The notes: a model not told the origin generated them from the sequence alone. DNA of 64,000 nt from Rhizobacter sp. (GCA_019635355.1 JAHBZQ010000001.1:2480001-2544000); one strand, 5' to 3'; positions 17,841 to 26,885 are shown, counted from the first letter of the stretch. Made by a program: numbers and translations.

Positions 17841-17873
17841 TTCAGTGCCTTCGGGCGGCCGGGCGGCACTGAA
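17841..17873 (+). repeat. Hairpin directly before the gntR start codon
   Basis: TTCAGTGCC (17841-17849) and GGCACTGAA (17865-17873) are perfect complements ending at the base before the ATG. The preceding CCCCCCAAGGGGGC adds a second small palindrome. Short elements of this kind are common between genes in Burkholderiales. Here it leaves no room for a normal ribosome binding site. Confidence 0.55.
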
Positions 17874-18605
17874 ATGAAAGCCCCGGCCGCCAAGAAGTCC
17901 AGCACCGCGCCCAAGGAGCCGCCGGCCAACCCGCGGGATCTCACACGCTCCGAGATCGCCTACCGGCGACTGAAGGCGGCGATCTTCGACTTCGTGCTGC
18001 TGCCTGGCGACGGCTTCACCGAGAGCGACATGGCCGAGCGCCTGGGCATGTCGCGCACGCCGGTGCGCGAGGCGCTGTTCCGGCTTGAACTGGAGGGCTA
18101 TGTGAAGGTCGCCTTCCGCAGCGGCTGGAGCGTGGCGCCCTTCGACTTCCGCAAGCTCGAAGAGCTGTACGACCTGCGCGTGATGCTCGAATGCGCCGCC
18201 GTCGACCGCCTCTGCACGCAAGACCCCATGCCCGATCTGGGCCTGCTCAAGGCCATCTGGCTCGTGCCCGAAAAAGAGCGCAAGACCGACACCACCGAGG
18301 TGGCCACGCTCGACGAAGCCTTCCACACCACGCTCGTCTCGGCTGCGGGCAACCTGCAGATGGCGCGCGTGCACGCCGAGGTGACCGATGGCATCCGCAT
18401 CGTGCGGCGGCTCGATTTCACCCAGCCGCCGCGCGTGGCGGCCACCTACGACGAGCACGCGAAGATCCTGCGTGCCATCCTCGCGCGGCGGGCCGACCCG
18501 GCCAAGCTGATGCTGCGCACCCACATCGAGGCCAGCAAGGCCGAGGTGCGCAAGATCACCATCCACAAGCTGCACAGCGCGCGCCCGGCCAGCACCGATT
18601 TGTAG
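17874..18605 (+). CDS. GntR-family regulator (FCD domain)
   Basis: This 243-residue protein has a Lys/Pro-rich tail (1-25), a winged helix (about 30-95, ESDMAERLGMSRTPVREALFRLELEGYV) and an all-helical FCD ligand domain (about 105-235). It is last in the atz operon and probably represses it. FCD regulators bind CTTGTATACAAG-type palindromes. Such sites lie over the promoters at 11.2 kb and 34.1 kb, so both operons may be its targets. The ligand is probably a pathway intermediate. Confidence 0.85.
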   Translation: MKAPAAKKSSTAPKEPPANPRDLTRSEIAYRRLKAAIFDFVLLPGDGFTESDMAERLGMSRTPVREALFRLELEGYVKVAFRSGWSVAPFDFRKLEELYDLRVMLECAAVDRLCTQDPMPDLGLLKAIWLVPEKERKTDTTEVATLDEAFHTTLVSAAGNLQMARVHAEVTDGIRIVRRLDFTQPPRVAATYDEHAKILRAILARRADPAKLMLRTHIEASKAEVRKITIHKLHSARPASTDL

Positions 18606-18761
18606 CCAGCTGGCGATGCGCGCAACCGGCGCGTTCTTGTGTGACTTTCGTCGCGCTTTTCGGCCCCCCTATGGCCGGGACCCCTGAGCTTCTGACAGGT
18701 CAAACTGCACAGCGGTGCCGCTATGCTTGCGCACCCCGCGGGTCTGGCTCCCTAGAAGAAC

Positions 18762-19679
18762 ATGAAATTTGTCGTCTGGAAATCCACGCTCGGCCTTTTG
18801 TGCGCGCTGCTCACGGCAGCGCCCGCCTGGGCCGCCGCCTTCGCCACCGCCACCATCGCCGATGGCGAGGTGCAGCTCGTGCGCGCCGCAACCCGCCATG
18901 CCCTGACCGAAGGCGTGCGCCTGGCCAAGGAAGACATCGTCGAGACGACGGCCAAGGCCCGCTTCGTGCGCATCGAGTTCGCCGACGGCGTGATCCTCGA
19001 CCTCGGCCCCGAATCGCGCGCGTTGATCGCCCCGAAGTTCAGCGGCGAGCGTGCGAAGCAGGCCTCGCGCTTCCACCTGCTGCGCGGCACCGCCAAGCTC
19101 ACCGTGCCCAAGCCGCTCACGCCAGCGGCCGGCAGCTTCACCATCGCCAACACCGACATCACCGGCGTGGCCAAGAGCGCCGTGTTTGCCGCACAGGGCC
19201 AGGAGCTGCAGGTCTTCGCCGAGTCGGGCGAGGTCAACCTGCAGGAGCGTCGTGCCGGCAAGGTGGTGGGCAAGGCCACCGTCAAGAACAGCGAGTTCTA
19301 CAGCCGCGCCGCCGACGGCAAGGCCAGCACCACGCCCCGCCCCACCGGCGCCTTCATCCAGGCGCTGCCCCGCGCCTTCATGGACAGCCTGCCCTCGCGC
19401 GCCGCCGCCTTTGCCAGCCGCGACGTGGCCCCCAAGCCGTTGGCCGAGATCAGCTACGCCGAGGCCGAGCCGTGGCTCGACGCCGAAGGCCTGCGCGCCT
19501 ACTTCGTCACCCGCTGGAAGCCGCTCGCGCAAAACGCGGCCTTCCGCGAGGGCCTGGTCGCCAACATGGCCAACCACCCCGAGTGGGACCGCATCCTCTT
19601 CCCCGAGAAGTACCTGCCCAAGCCGGCGGCCTCAGCGGCGGCCGGCAATGCCCCTGCCCCGGTCTACAAGAAGCCCTGA
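18762..19679 (+). CDS. Periplasmic FecR-domain protein
   Basis: This 305-residue protein has a signal peptide (about 1-24, ending AWAAA) and a FecR-type beta-rich domain (about 40-185, GEVQLVRA...ALTEGVRLAKEDIVETTAKA...VEFADG pattern). It is not membrane-anchored and no sigma factor lies beside it, so it is not a classical anti-sigma FecR. It leads a plus-strand set with a heme-type sensor and a protein kinase, and may sense an envelope signal for them. Confidence 0.75.
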   Translation: MKFVVWKSTLGLLCALLTAAPAWAAAFATATIADGEVQLVRAATRHALTEGVRLAKEDIVETTAKARFVRIEFADGVILDLGPESRALIAPKFSGERAKQASRFHLLRGTAKLTVPKPLTPAAGSFTIANTDITGVAKSAVFAAQGQELQVFAESGEVNLQERRAGKVVGKATVKNSEFYSRAADGKASTTPRPTGAFIQALPRAFMDSLPSRAAAFASRDVAPKPLAEISYAEAEPWLDAEGLRAYFVTRWKPLAQNAAFREGLVANMANHPEWDRILFPEKYLPKPAASAAAGNAPAPVYKKP

Positions 19680-19746
19680 ACTGCATCCGCCGCGCCCGCG
19701 CGGCACGTAAGTCGCCACAGCACACCGATCCATCGAAAGTCGCCCC

Positions 19747-20619
19747 ATGAAGCTGCTCGTCAAGTTCAACCTCGTGTTCCTGCTGGTCTTCGCCATCGGC
19801 CTCGGCGCCTCGGGCTACGTGGCCCGCAAGATGCTGCAAGACGGCGCCCACGAAGAAGTGCTCGACCGCGCCCGCCTCCTGATGGAAAGCGCGATGGCCG
19901 TCAGCACCTACACCGCCACGCAGGTGGCGCCGCTCCTGCAGACGCAGATGACCTACACCTTCCTGCCGCAGTCGGTGCCGGCGTATTCGTCGTCCGAGGT
20001 GTTGAACGCCCTGCGCAAGAACCACCCCGAATACGCCTACAAGCCGGCGATGCTGAACCCGACCAACCCGCGCGACCGCGCGCAGGACTGGGAGGAAGAC
20101 GTGATCTCGCGCTTCAAGCAGTCGCCTGACGAGAAGGAGTTCATCGGCCAGCGCAGCACGCCCTCGGGCCTGGTGACCTACATCGCCCGCCCGATCAAGA
20201 TCACCAACCCCGAGTGCCTGCGCTGCCACAGCACGGTGGAGGCGGCGCCGAAGCCGCTGGTGGAGAAGTACGGCCCGGCCAACGGCTTCGGTTGGAACCT
20301 GAACGAAGTGCTGGGCGCGCAGGTGGTGTCGGTGCCGATGTCGGTGCCGCTCGACCGCGCCGACCGCAACTTCAAGGTCGTGATGGGCCTGCTCGCGGGC
20401 GTGTTCCTGCTGATCGGCCTGGCGCTCAACCTGATGCTGTGGCAGCTCGTGATCCGCCCGGTGAGCCAGCTGTCGAAACTCTCCGACCGCGTGAGCCTGG
20501 GCGAACTCGATGCGCCAGAGTTCAACGTGAAGTCGAAAGACGAGATCGGCACTTTGGCGGAATCGTTCACGCGCATGCGCAAGAGCATGGTCCATGCGAT
20601 GAAGATGCTCGATTCCTGA
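19747..20619 (+). CDS. Tll0287-like heme (DUF3365) and HAMP membrane sensor
   Basis: This 290-residue protein has an N-terminal membrane helix (about 5-27), a periplasmic DUF3365 domain with a c-type heme motif CLRCH (157-161), a second membrane helix (about 215-237) and a cytoplasmic HAMP domain (about 238-285). It ends after HAMP with no output domain, so the signal must go to a partner. The Ser/Thr kinase gene that starts 16 bp later is the obvious candidate. It likely senses redox state or a gas ligand. Confidence 0.8.
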   Translation: MKLLVKFNLVFLLVFAIGLGASGYVARKMLQDGAHEEVLDRARLLMESAMAVSTYTATQVAPLLQTQMTYTFLPQSVPAYSSSEVLNALRKNHPEYAYKPAMLNPTNPRDRAQDWEEDVISRFKQSPDEKEFIGQRSTPSGLVTYIARPIKITNPECLRCHSTVEAAPKPLVEKYGPANGFGWNLNEVLGAQVVSVPMSVPLDRADRNFKVVMGLLAGVFLLIGLALNLMLWQLVIRPVSQLSKLSDRVSLGELDAPEFNVKSKDEIGTLAESFTRMRKSMVHAMKMLDS

Positions 20620-20635
20620 GACTGACAATCATTCG

Positions 20636-22096
20636 ATGTCCCATCCGGCCCAACTTGGCAAATATCCGATCACGGGTGTGCTCGGCAAGGGCGCGATGGG
20701 CGTCGTCTACAAGGCCTTCGACCCGGTCATCAACCGGCCGGTCGCGATCAAGACCATCCACAAGGCGTTGATCGGGCAAGACCTCTCGGGCTCGTCGACC
20801 ACCGCCCGCTTCAAGAACGAAGCCCGCGCGGTGGGCCGCATGTCGCACCCCGGCATCGTGGCGATCTACGAGTACGGCGAAGACGCCGACACGGCCTACA
20901 TCGCGATGGAGTACGTGGAGGGCCGCACGCTCTCGCAGATCCTCCACGGCACGCCGCAGCCGCCCGAGTGCGACGTGCTCACCATCATGGACCAACTGCT
21001 CGCCGCGCTCGATTGCGCGCACAAGCACGGCGTGTGGCACCGCGACATCAAGCCGGCCAACCTGCTCGTCACCAACAGCGGGCAGTTGAAGGTCACCGAC
21101 TTCGGCATCGCCCGCATCGAGTCGGTGGTGCTCACGCAGATCACCTCCACCATCGGCACGCCGGGCTACATGGCACCCGAGCAGTACATCGGCGAAAACG
21201 TCGACCACCGCATCGATGTGTTTGCGGCCGGCGCCATCCTCTACGGCATGCTGGTCGGCCACCCGCCCTTCCAGGGCTCGGCCGAGTCGGTCATGTACAA
21301 GGTGGTGAACGACCACCCCGTGCCGCCGAGCAAGGTGCCCGATTCGGGCCGCCCGGCGTTCTACGACGCCATCGTCGCCAAGGCCCTGGCCAAGAAGCCG
21401 GCCGACCGCTACCAGAGCGTGGCCGAGTTCCGCGCGGCGCTCGCCAAGCGCGACCTCTCGGCCGAGCCCGACACCGGCGAGACGACCATCATCGTCGTGC
21501 GCGACGACGCGCCCCCGGCGCCGCCCGTCGGCGTGCTCGACCCGCCCAGCGGCGTGCCGCGCTCCATGCCGACCAGCATCCCCGGCTGGGACCCGGCCAC
21601 GCTGCACCAGGTGGAGCTGGCGCTGGCCTCCTTCGTCGGCCCGATGGCCAAGGTGATGGTGCGCAAGGCGGCGCGCGACGTGCACGACATCCACGGCTTG
21701 AAGACCACCCTGTGCGACCAGCTCGGCAGCGAGCAGGACCGCCAGCGCTTCATGGCCAAGTTCGACGCCGTCACCTCGCCCGGCCGGGTGGGCCATGCGA
21801 GCGGTGGCTCGAAGTTCACCGCCGCCGCCCCCCACACGCACGCCCCGGCCACGCAGCCCGGCAGCGGCACGGGCAGCGGCGGCGTGGCCCTCGGCACCGC
21901 GATCACCGCCGAGACGCTGGCGCATGCCACGCGCGTGCTCAGCACCAGCATCGGCCCGATCGCGAGCATCGTGGTCAAGAAGAGCGCCGCCAAGGCGCAG
22001 ACCCTGGAGCAGCTCTATGCGCTGCTGGGTGAGCAGGTGAACGCCGGCAGCGAGCGCGACAAGCTGCTGGCCGCGCTGCGCAAGCCGGCGCGCTGA
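20636..22096 (+). CDS. Serine/threonine protein kinase (PknB-like) with tandem C-terminal repeats
   Basis: This 486-residue cytoplasmic kinase has a glycine-rich loop GVLGKGAMGVVYKAF, catalytic lysine in PVAIKTIH, HRDIKPANLL (about 135) and DFG (155-157). A linker (280-320) leads to two copies of a 60-residue helical module, about 325-385 and 420-480, sharing the pattern L...GP.A..VV.K.A. It has no transmembrane segment or PASTA repeats, unlike typical PknB. The HAMP/heme sensor upstream probably feeds it. Confidence 0.9.
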   Translation: MSHPAQLGKYPITGVLGKGAMGVVYKAFDPVINRPVAIKTIHKALIGQDLSGSSTTARFKNEARAVGRMSHPGIVAIYEYGEDADTAYIAMEYVEGRTLSQILHGTPQPPECDVLTIMDQLLAALDCAHKHGVWHRDIKPANLLVTNSGQLKVTDFGIARIESVVLTQITSTIGTPGYMAPEQYIGENVDHRIDVFAAGAILYGMLVGHPPFQGSAESVMYKVVNDHPVPPSKVPDSGRPAFYDAIVAKALAKKPADRYQSVAEFRAALAKRDLSAEPDTGETTIIVVRDDAPPAPPVGVLDPPSGVPRSMPTSIPGWDPATLHQVELALASFVGPMAKVMVRKAARDVHDIHGLKTTLCDQLGSEQDRQRFMAKFDAVTSPGRVGHASGGSKFTAAAPHTHAPATQPGSGTGSGGVALGTAITAETLAHATRVLSTSIGPIASIVVKKSAAKAQTLEQLYALLGEQVNAGSERDKLLAALRKPAR

Positions 22097-22167
22097 CAGC
22101 ACCGAGCCCGCACCGCGGAACGGCGTTTGCCGCAAAGCGGCACCCGTGGCTCCCTGCGGAGGCTCTC

Positions 22168-22815
22168 ATGGACCTTCGTTCCCGCCCTCTGGCGCGTGCG
22201 CTCGCGCGTGCCATGCTCCCCGTGTTGCTGGGCGCCTGCGCCACCCTCGCGCACGCCGCGTTCATCGACTTCGAAGACCTGCCGCCCATCCCCGGCAATG
22301 AAGACCTGAACGGCTACCCCGTCACCGACCAGTACGCGCACCTCGGCGTCCGCTTCCAGGACAACGTCTACCTCGTCCACTGGACGGAAGACGCGACCCT
22401 CGTGTCCTTCCTCGACGACAGCTCGCTGACGCTGAGCTTCCGCTTCAGCGGCGCGCTGCCCACCCACGTGAGCTTCGACGTGATGAGCGGGCAGCCGCTT
22501 TCGGTGCGCTGGCGGGGCGCCACCGGCCGCGGCGAAAACATCGAGATCGACCGTGGCAACCATGTGTCGTTCGCCTCGCAGGCCGGCATCGCGCTGGTGA
22601 AGATCGTGCACCCGCAGGGCGTGCGGGCCGACTACGTGAGCTTCGACAACCTCTACTTCGGCAGCGTGCCGGCGGTGCCCGAGCCGGAACCGTTAGCGAT
22701 GGCCGGCGTGGGCCTGCTCGCGCTGGCGTGGCGGCGCTGGCGCAACGCGCGGGTGGCAAGAACTGCCAGGCCCGGTAAAGACGACCGTCACCGGAAGGAG
22801 ACCCCATGCGCCTGA
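22168..22815 (+). CDS. PEP-CTERM sorted extracellular protein 1
   Basis: This 215-residue protein has a signal peptide (about 1-33), a beta-rich body beginning FIDFEDLPPIPGNED, and a VPEPEP motif, hydrophobic stretch and Arg-rich tail (about 172-195) that make a PEP-CTERM sorting signal for exosortase. A 20-residue tail after the Arg cluster is unusual; a frame change may have extended it. Its 3' end overlaps the next gene by 10 bp. Confidence 0.82.
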   Translation: MDLRSRPLARALARAMLPVLLGACATLAHAAFIDFEDLPPIPGNEDLNGYPVTDQYAHLGVRFQDNVYLVHWTEDATLVSFLDDSSLTLSFRFSGALPTHVSFDVMSGQPLSVRWRGATGRGENIEIDRGNHVSFASQAGIALVKIVHPQGVRADYVSFDNLYFGSVPAVPEPEPLAMAGVGLLALAWRRWRNARVARTARPGKDDRHRKETPCA

Positions 22816-23405
22816 ACCGTCATCTGCGTGCCCTCGTCGCCGTCCTGCTGGGCCTCGCCACGGCAGGCGCCCATGCCGTGCTCATCACCTTCGACGACCT
22901 GCCGCCCCCCGCCGACCCCGGCCAGTTCGCCGGCACGCCGGTGACCGACGAGTACGCAGCGCTCGGCCTCGTCGTCAACGAGGGCTACCTCGCCGGCTCG
23001 GGTGTTCCCGGCAGCGACCAGTCGCTCTACGGTGCGCCCTACCTGAGCCTGAGCTTCATCGGCGGCACGCTGCCCACCTACGTGAGCCTCTACGTCAGCG
23101 CGCCGGCGCGCGACCGGGTGTCGGTCGACGCCCGCGGCCCGGGTGGCTGGGGCCAGACCTTCGAGACCGACGGCGCCGGCTGGCCCGACTCGACGCCCTA
23201 CCGGCCCAACCAGTACGTGTCGTTCCACTCGGCCAGCGGCATCTCGAACCTCGACCTGAGCGCCTTCTACTTCCTGCGCACCGGGCCGGTCATCGACAAC
23301 CTGTATTTCGGCAACGTGGCACCGGTGCCCGAGCCGGCCTCGCTGCTGCTCGGCGCGGCGGGGGTGCTCACGCTGTGGGCCGCGCGGCGGCGGCGCAACG
23401 GCTGA
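22806..23405 (+). CDS. PEP-CTERM sorted extracellular protein 2
   Basis: This 199-residue paralogue of the previous gene has the same layout: signal peptide (1-24), LITFDDLPPP start, PVTDEYAALGL motif, and a C-terminal VPEPASLLLGAAGVL segment with Arg-rich end. AAGGAG precedes the ATG. The pair arose by tandem duplication and should be exported and anchored by the exosortase/EpsH system, often with exopolysaccharide. Confidence 0.87.
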   Translation: MRLNRHLRALVAVLLGLATAGAHAVLITFDDLPPPADPGQFAGTPVTDEYAALGLVVNEGYLAGSGVPGSDQSLYGAPYLSLSFIGGTLPTYVSLYVSAPARDRVSVDARGPGGWGQTFETDGAGWPDSTPYRPNQYVSFHSASGISNLDLSAFYFLRTGPVIDNLYFGNVAPVPEPASLLLGAAGVLTLWAARRRRNG

Positions 23406-23409
23406 AGGC

Positions 23410-24522
23410 TCAGGCCCCTTCGAACAAGCCCTTCACGCCATGCGGCGCACTGCGCCAGTACTGCGGCGGCGCGCTCACCTGGGCGCCCAGCGCCGCAGCG
23501 GCATGCCAGGGCCAGCGCGGGTCGTAGAGCATGGCCCGCGCGAGCGCCACCGCATCGGCCTGGCCCTCGGCGAGGATGGCCTCGGCCTGCGCTGGCTCGG
23601 TGATGAGGCCCACCGCCATCGTGGGCATGCCCACCTCGTCTTTCAGGCGCTTCGCGAGCGGCAGCTGGTAGCCCGGCCCGATGGGAATCGCCTGCTTCGC
23701 CGAGAGCCCGCCACTGCTGACGTCGATGGCCGCACAGCCACGCGCCTGCAGCGCCTTCGCATAGACCACCGTCTCGTCGAGCGACCACCCGCCCTCGACC
23801 CAATCGGTGGCCGACACGCGCACCCACACCGGCTTGTCGGCGGGGAAGGCAGCACGCACCGCGTCGAACACCTCCAGCGGGAAGCGCATGCGGTTCTCCA
23901 GGCTGCCGCCATACGCATCGCTGCGCTGGTTGGACAGGGGCGAGAGGAACTGGTGCAGCAGGTAGCCGTGCGCCGAATGCACCTCGACGCCCTCGAGCCC
24001 CAGCCGTGCCGCGCGGCGGGCGGCGGTGGCGAAGTCGTCGCGGATGCGGGCCAGCTCGTCCACGCCGAGGGCATGCGGCGCATCGTAGTGCGCGAGGAAG
24101 GGCACTGCCGACGGGGCCACCGTCTTCCAGCCACCGGGGGCCTGGGGTGCGATCTGCGCGCCACCTTCCCACGGCGGGAGCGTCGAGGCCTTGCGCCCGG
24201 CATGCGCGAGCTGGATCGCGATGGGCATCGTCGAATGCCGGCGTGCCGCGGCCAGCACACGGCCGAGCGCCGCTTCGTTGGCATCGGAGTAGAGGCCGAG
24301 GTCCTGCGGCGAGATGCGGCCTTCGGGCGACACGCCCGTCGCCTCGAGGATCAGCAGGCCGGCGCCCGACAGCGCGAGCTGGCCCACGTGCATCAGGTGC
24401 CAGTCGGTGGCACTGCCGTCGACGGCGGAGTACTGGCACATCGGCGCGATGACGATGCGGTTGCGTAAACGCAGCGGGCCGATCTGCCAGGGTTGGAAGA
24501 GGCGTGGGGTGGTGGCAGTCAT
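23410..24522 (-). CDS. namA: Old Yellow Enzyme, YqjM/NamA class NADPH dehydrogenase
   Basis: This 370-residue FMN enzyme has the class II signature IAPMCQYSA, where the Cys tunes the flavin, and QLAHAGRKAS with the substrate-binding His. It also has SAHGYLLHQFLSPLSN. Family role: reduction of activated C=C bonds of enones, maleimides or nitro compounds. The physiological substrate is unknown. It lies 7 bp downstream of gmhA on the same strand. Confidence 0.9.
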   Translation of the reverse strand: MTATTPRLFQPWQIGPLRLRNRIVIAPMCQYSAVDGSATDWHLMHVGQLALSGAGLLILEATGVSPEGRISPQDLGLYSDANEAALGRVLAAARRHSTMPIAIQLAHAGRKASTLPPWEGGAQIAPQAPGGWKTVAPSAVPFLAHYDAPHALGVDELARIRDDFATAARRAARLGLEGVEVHSAHGYLLHQFLSPLSNQRSDAYGGSLENRMRFPLEVFDAVRAAFPADKPVWVRVSATDWVEGGWSLDETVVYAKALQARGCAAIDVSSGGLSAKQAIPIGPGYQLPLAKRLKDEVGMPTMAVGLITEPAQAEAILAEGQADAVALARAMLYDPRWPWHAAAALGAQVSAPPQYWRSAPHGVKGLFEGA

Positions 24523-24529
24523 GGCCGCG

Positions 24530-25117
24530 TCAGCGGTAGTTGCCCGGGAAGAGCTGCCGCTCCACCGACTCGATCAGGATGTGGATCACCTTGATGTGCA
24601 GCTCCTGCGAGCGGTCGGCAAACTTGCCGCCCGGGGTGCAGATCTCGATGTCGGCGAGCGTGCCGAGCGTGGCGCCCGGCTTGCCGGTGAGCGCGATCAC
24701 CTTCATGCCCTTCTTCTTGGCCATCTCGGCGGCGGCGACCACGTTGCGGCTGGTGCCGCTGGTGCTGATGCCCAGCAGCACGTCACCCGCGCGGCCGTGG
24801 CCTTCGAGGTAGCGCGAGAAGATGTGCTCGTAGCCGTAGTCGTTGCCGACGCAGCTGATGTGCGAGGCATCGCTGATGGACGCGGCGCCGAGCGCGGGGC
24901 GGTCCTGCCGGTAGCGGCCGGAGAGCTCTTCGGCGAAGTGCATCGCATCGCACATCGAGCCGCCGTTGCCGCAGCTGAAGGCGCGGCCCTCGCGCTTGAA
25001 GGTGTCGGCGAGCAGGGTGCCGGCCGCGTCGATGGCGCGCAGCGTGGCCTCGTTGGCGATCAGGGCGTCGAGCGCGGCGCGCGCCTCGATCAGGGTCTGC
25101 TGGATGTGCGGGCTCAT
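24530..25117 (-). CDS. gmhA: Phosphoheptose isomerase (SIS domain)
   Basis: This 195-residue SIS-domain protein is of the GmhA size (E. coli 192). The motifs FSCGNGGSMCDAMHFAEELSGRY, DYGYEHIFSRYLE and LLGISTSGTSRNV are characteristic. It converts sedoheptulose 7-phosphate to D-glycero-D-manno-heptose 7-phosphate for lipopolysaccharide core. The second of two close ATGs (25117) has the better spacing from GAAAG. Confidence 0.9.
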   Translation of the reverse strand: MSPHIQQTLIEARAALDALIANEATLRAIDAAGTLLADTFKREGRAFSCGNGGSMCDAMHFAEELSGRYRQDRPALGAASISDASHISCVGNDYGYEHIFSRYLEGHGRAGDVLLGISTSGTSRNVVAAAEMAKKKGMKVIALTGKPGATLGTLADIEICTPGGKFADRSQELHIKVIHILIESVERQLFPGNYR

Positions 25118-25137
25118 GGTCATCACTTTCAAAACAG

Positions 25138-25716
25138 TCAAAGTGCCTTGCCAAGCGGCGAGACGCCGATCAGCCAGGCATGGGCGCGCCACATGAAGAG
25201 GCCGTAAAGCGCCAGGCCGCCAACGATGGCGATGAGGTCGTTGGCCGCGCCCGGCGGCGCGCCGACAGTGGGGCGCTGCACGCGCCGCTTGAACGAGATG
25301 CGGTCGAGCACCGCCCAGGCGAGAAAGCCGCCGAAGAGCAGCACGTCGGCCAGCGTGCCGTTGGCCAGCAGGTGCGACAGCGCCCACAGCTTGGTGGCGG
25401 CGAGCATCGGGTGTTTCGTCGCGGTCTTGATGCGCCCGGGCAGGTAGGCCGCCAGCAGCAGCGTGAAGAAGGGCAGCATCAGCAACAGCGACACGTGGCG
25501 CAGCCAGGTGGGCGGCGCGTAGAGCACCACCGGCGTCTGCCGCGCCACGCCGTAGCCGTAGACGAGCAGCACGAAGCCGGCGACGGCGATCAGGGTGTAG
25601 AGGCCCTTCCAGGCTTTCTCGTTGCGCGCCGCCTGCGCATCGCGCCACGCGGGCGCAACGATCGAGACGGAATGAATGCCGAGAAAGAGGACGAGGCCGA
25701 GTACGAGCAGGGTCAT
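25138..25716 (-). CDS. NnrU-family membrane protein
   Basis: This 192-residue protein has about six membrane helices and the NnrU pattern LGIHSVSIVAPAWRD near the N-terminus and KTATKHPMLAATKLWALSHLLANG in the middle. NnrU relatives are linked to nitrite/NO metabolism or to quinone/isoprenoid modification; the role here is unknown. It precedes gmhA by 20 bp on the same strand. Confidence 0.85.
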   Translation of the reverse strand: MTLLVLGLVLFLGIHSVSIVAPAWRDAQAARNEKAWKGLYTLIAVAGFVLLVYGYGVARQTPVVLYAPPTWLRHVSLLLMLPFFTLLLAAYLPGRIKTATKHPMLAATKLWALSHLLANGTLADVLLFGGFLAWAVLDRISFKRRVQRPTVGAPPGAANDLIAIVGGLALYGLFMWRAHAWLIGVSPLGKAL

Positions 25717-25764
25717 GGGCAGCTCCAGCGCGGGGAGTGGCGCAGTCTACCGGCTACCCCTGCC

Positions 25765-25974
25765 CTATGTCGTGAGCAACCACTGGATGACGAACTTGGC
25801 CACGAAGCCCAGCATGCCCAGGCCCAACGCGAGGAAGAGCACGAAGGTGCCGAACTTGCCCGCCTTCGATTCCCACGCCAGCTGGCCGATCACGAAGACC
25901 ATGTAGAGCATGAAGGCCCCGACCCCGAAGGTCAGGCCGAAGCCCGCGATCTGCTCTTCGCTGAAGCCGAACAT
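25765..25974 (-). CDS. DUF2788 small membrane protein
   Basis: This 69-residue protein has two membrane helices (about 9-30 and 41-65). Its ATG overlaps the stop codon of the DUF2189 gene (TGATG), so translation is coupled. The family is widespread in Gammaproteobacteria and Betaproteobacteria and has no known function. Confidence 0.8.
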   Translation of the reverse strand: MFGFSEEQIAGFGLTFGVGAFMLYMVFVIGQLAWESKAGKFGTFVLFLALGLGMLGFVAKFVIQWLLTT

Positions 25975-26816
25975 CAGCGTTCCCTCGTGAGGGACGACGG
26001 CCATTCCGACTCGCGCGCCGGCCAGTGCTCCACGTCGACGAGGTCGCGGTAGGCGTGCCAGCTCGCATGGCCGAGCATCGGCATCACGAAGACGAGCCCG
26101 AGGAAGAACGATGCGAGCCCGAGCGCGACGAAGAGCCCGATGAGCACGGCCCAGAAGGCGAGCGGCACCGGGTTGGCGAGCACCGCGCGCCAGCTGGTGA
26201 GCACGGCCTGCATGAGCGTCACGCGCCGGTCGAGCAGCAGCGGCATCGCGACCACGCTCGACGCGAAGATGGGCGCCGCCATCACGCCGCCCAGCATCAA
26301 CCAGCCTTCGAACAGCCAGCCGCGCGTGTCGAGCACCACATGCCGCACGAAGTCGATGGGCTGCAGGATGGGCACCGGCGCATACAGCGTGATGAGCGCC
26401 GCCGAGGTGAGCACCCAGCCGGTGCCGGCCAGCGCCAGGCCAATGCCGAAGCGCACGAGGCTCCAGTAGTCGGCGCCCCATTTGTCGAGGTGGTCGCGCT
26501 GCCAGTGCAGCCAGGTGTCGATGACCACCCGCAGCGTGGCCGGCTCGCGGCGCTCGAGCGCGCGGCTCAGGGCATAGAGGCTCGTGGCGAGCACCGGCGC
26601 CACCAGCAGGAAGCCCGACAGCGCCCCGGCGAGCAGCCAGAAGCGGTCGTGCGCGATGAGCACGATGCCGGCCCCGCCGAGCGCGAGCACCAGCCCGTGC
26701 GCGAAGCTCAGCCAGCCCACGCGCGCCATGTCGCGCCAGGCGAGCACCAGCCAGACCAGGGGCTGGCCGAGAGGGATGCTGCGCACCGGGGGGAGCTGGC
26801 GAAACCGCGGGTTCAT
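25974..26816 (-). CDS. DUF2189 multi-pass membrane protein
   Basis: This 280-residue protein has about six membrane segments and the family end pattern VFVMPMLGHASWHAYRDLVD. DUF2189 proteins are sometimes near cytochrome oxidase genes; no such genes are here. It is coupled to the DUF2788 gene. Confidence 0.82.
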   Translation of the reverse strand: MNPRFRQLPPVRSIPLGQPLVWLVLAWRDMARVGWLSFAHGLVLALGGAGIVLIAHDRFWLLAGALSGFLLVAPVLATSLYALSRALERREPATLRVVIDTWLHWQRDHLDKWGADYWSLVRFGIGLALAGTGWVLTSAALITLYAPVPILQPIDFVRHVVLDTRGWLFEGWLMLGGVMAAPIFASSVVAMPLLLDRRVTLMQAVLTSWRAVLANPVPLAFWAVLIGLFVALGLASFFLGLVFVMPMLGHASWHAYRDLVDVEHWPARESEWPSSLTRER

Positions 26817-26885
26817 GGGGCCGCACCAGTGTAGGCACGCGGCGGCGCGCGCCTTTGATCCAGAACAGCTACGGGCGCCCCAGGC

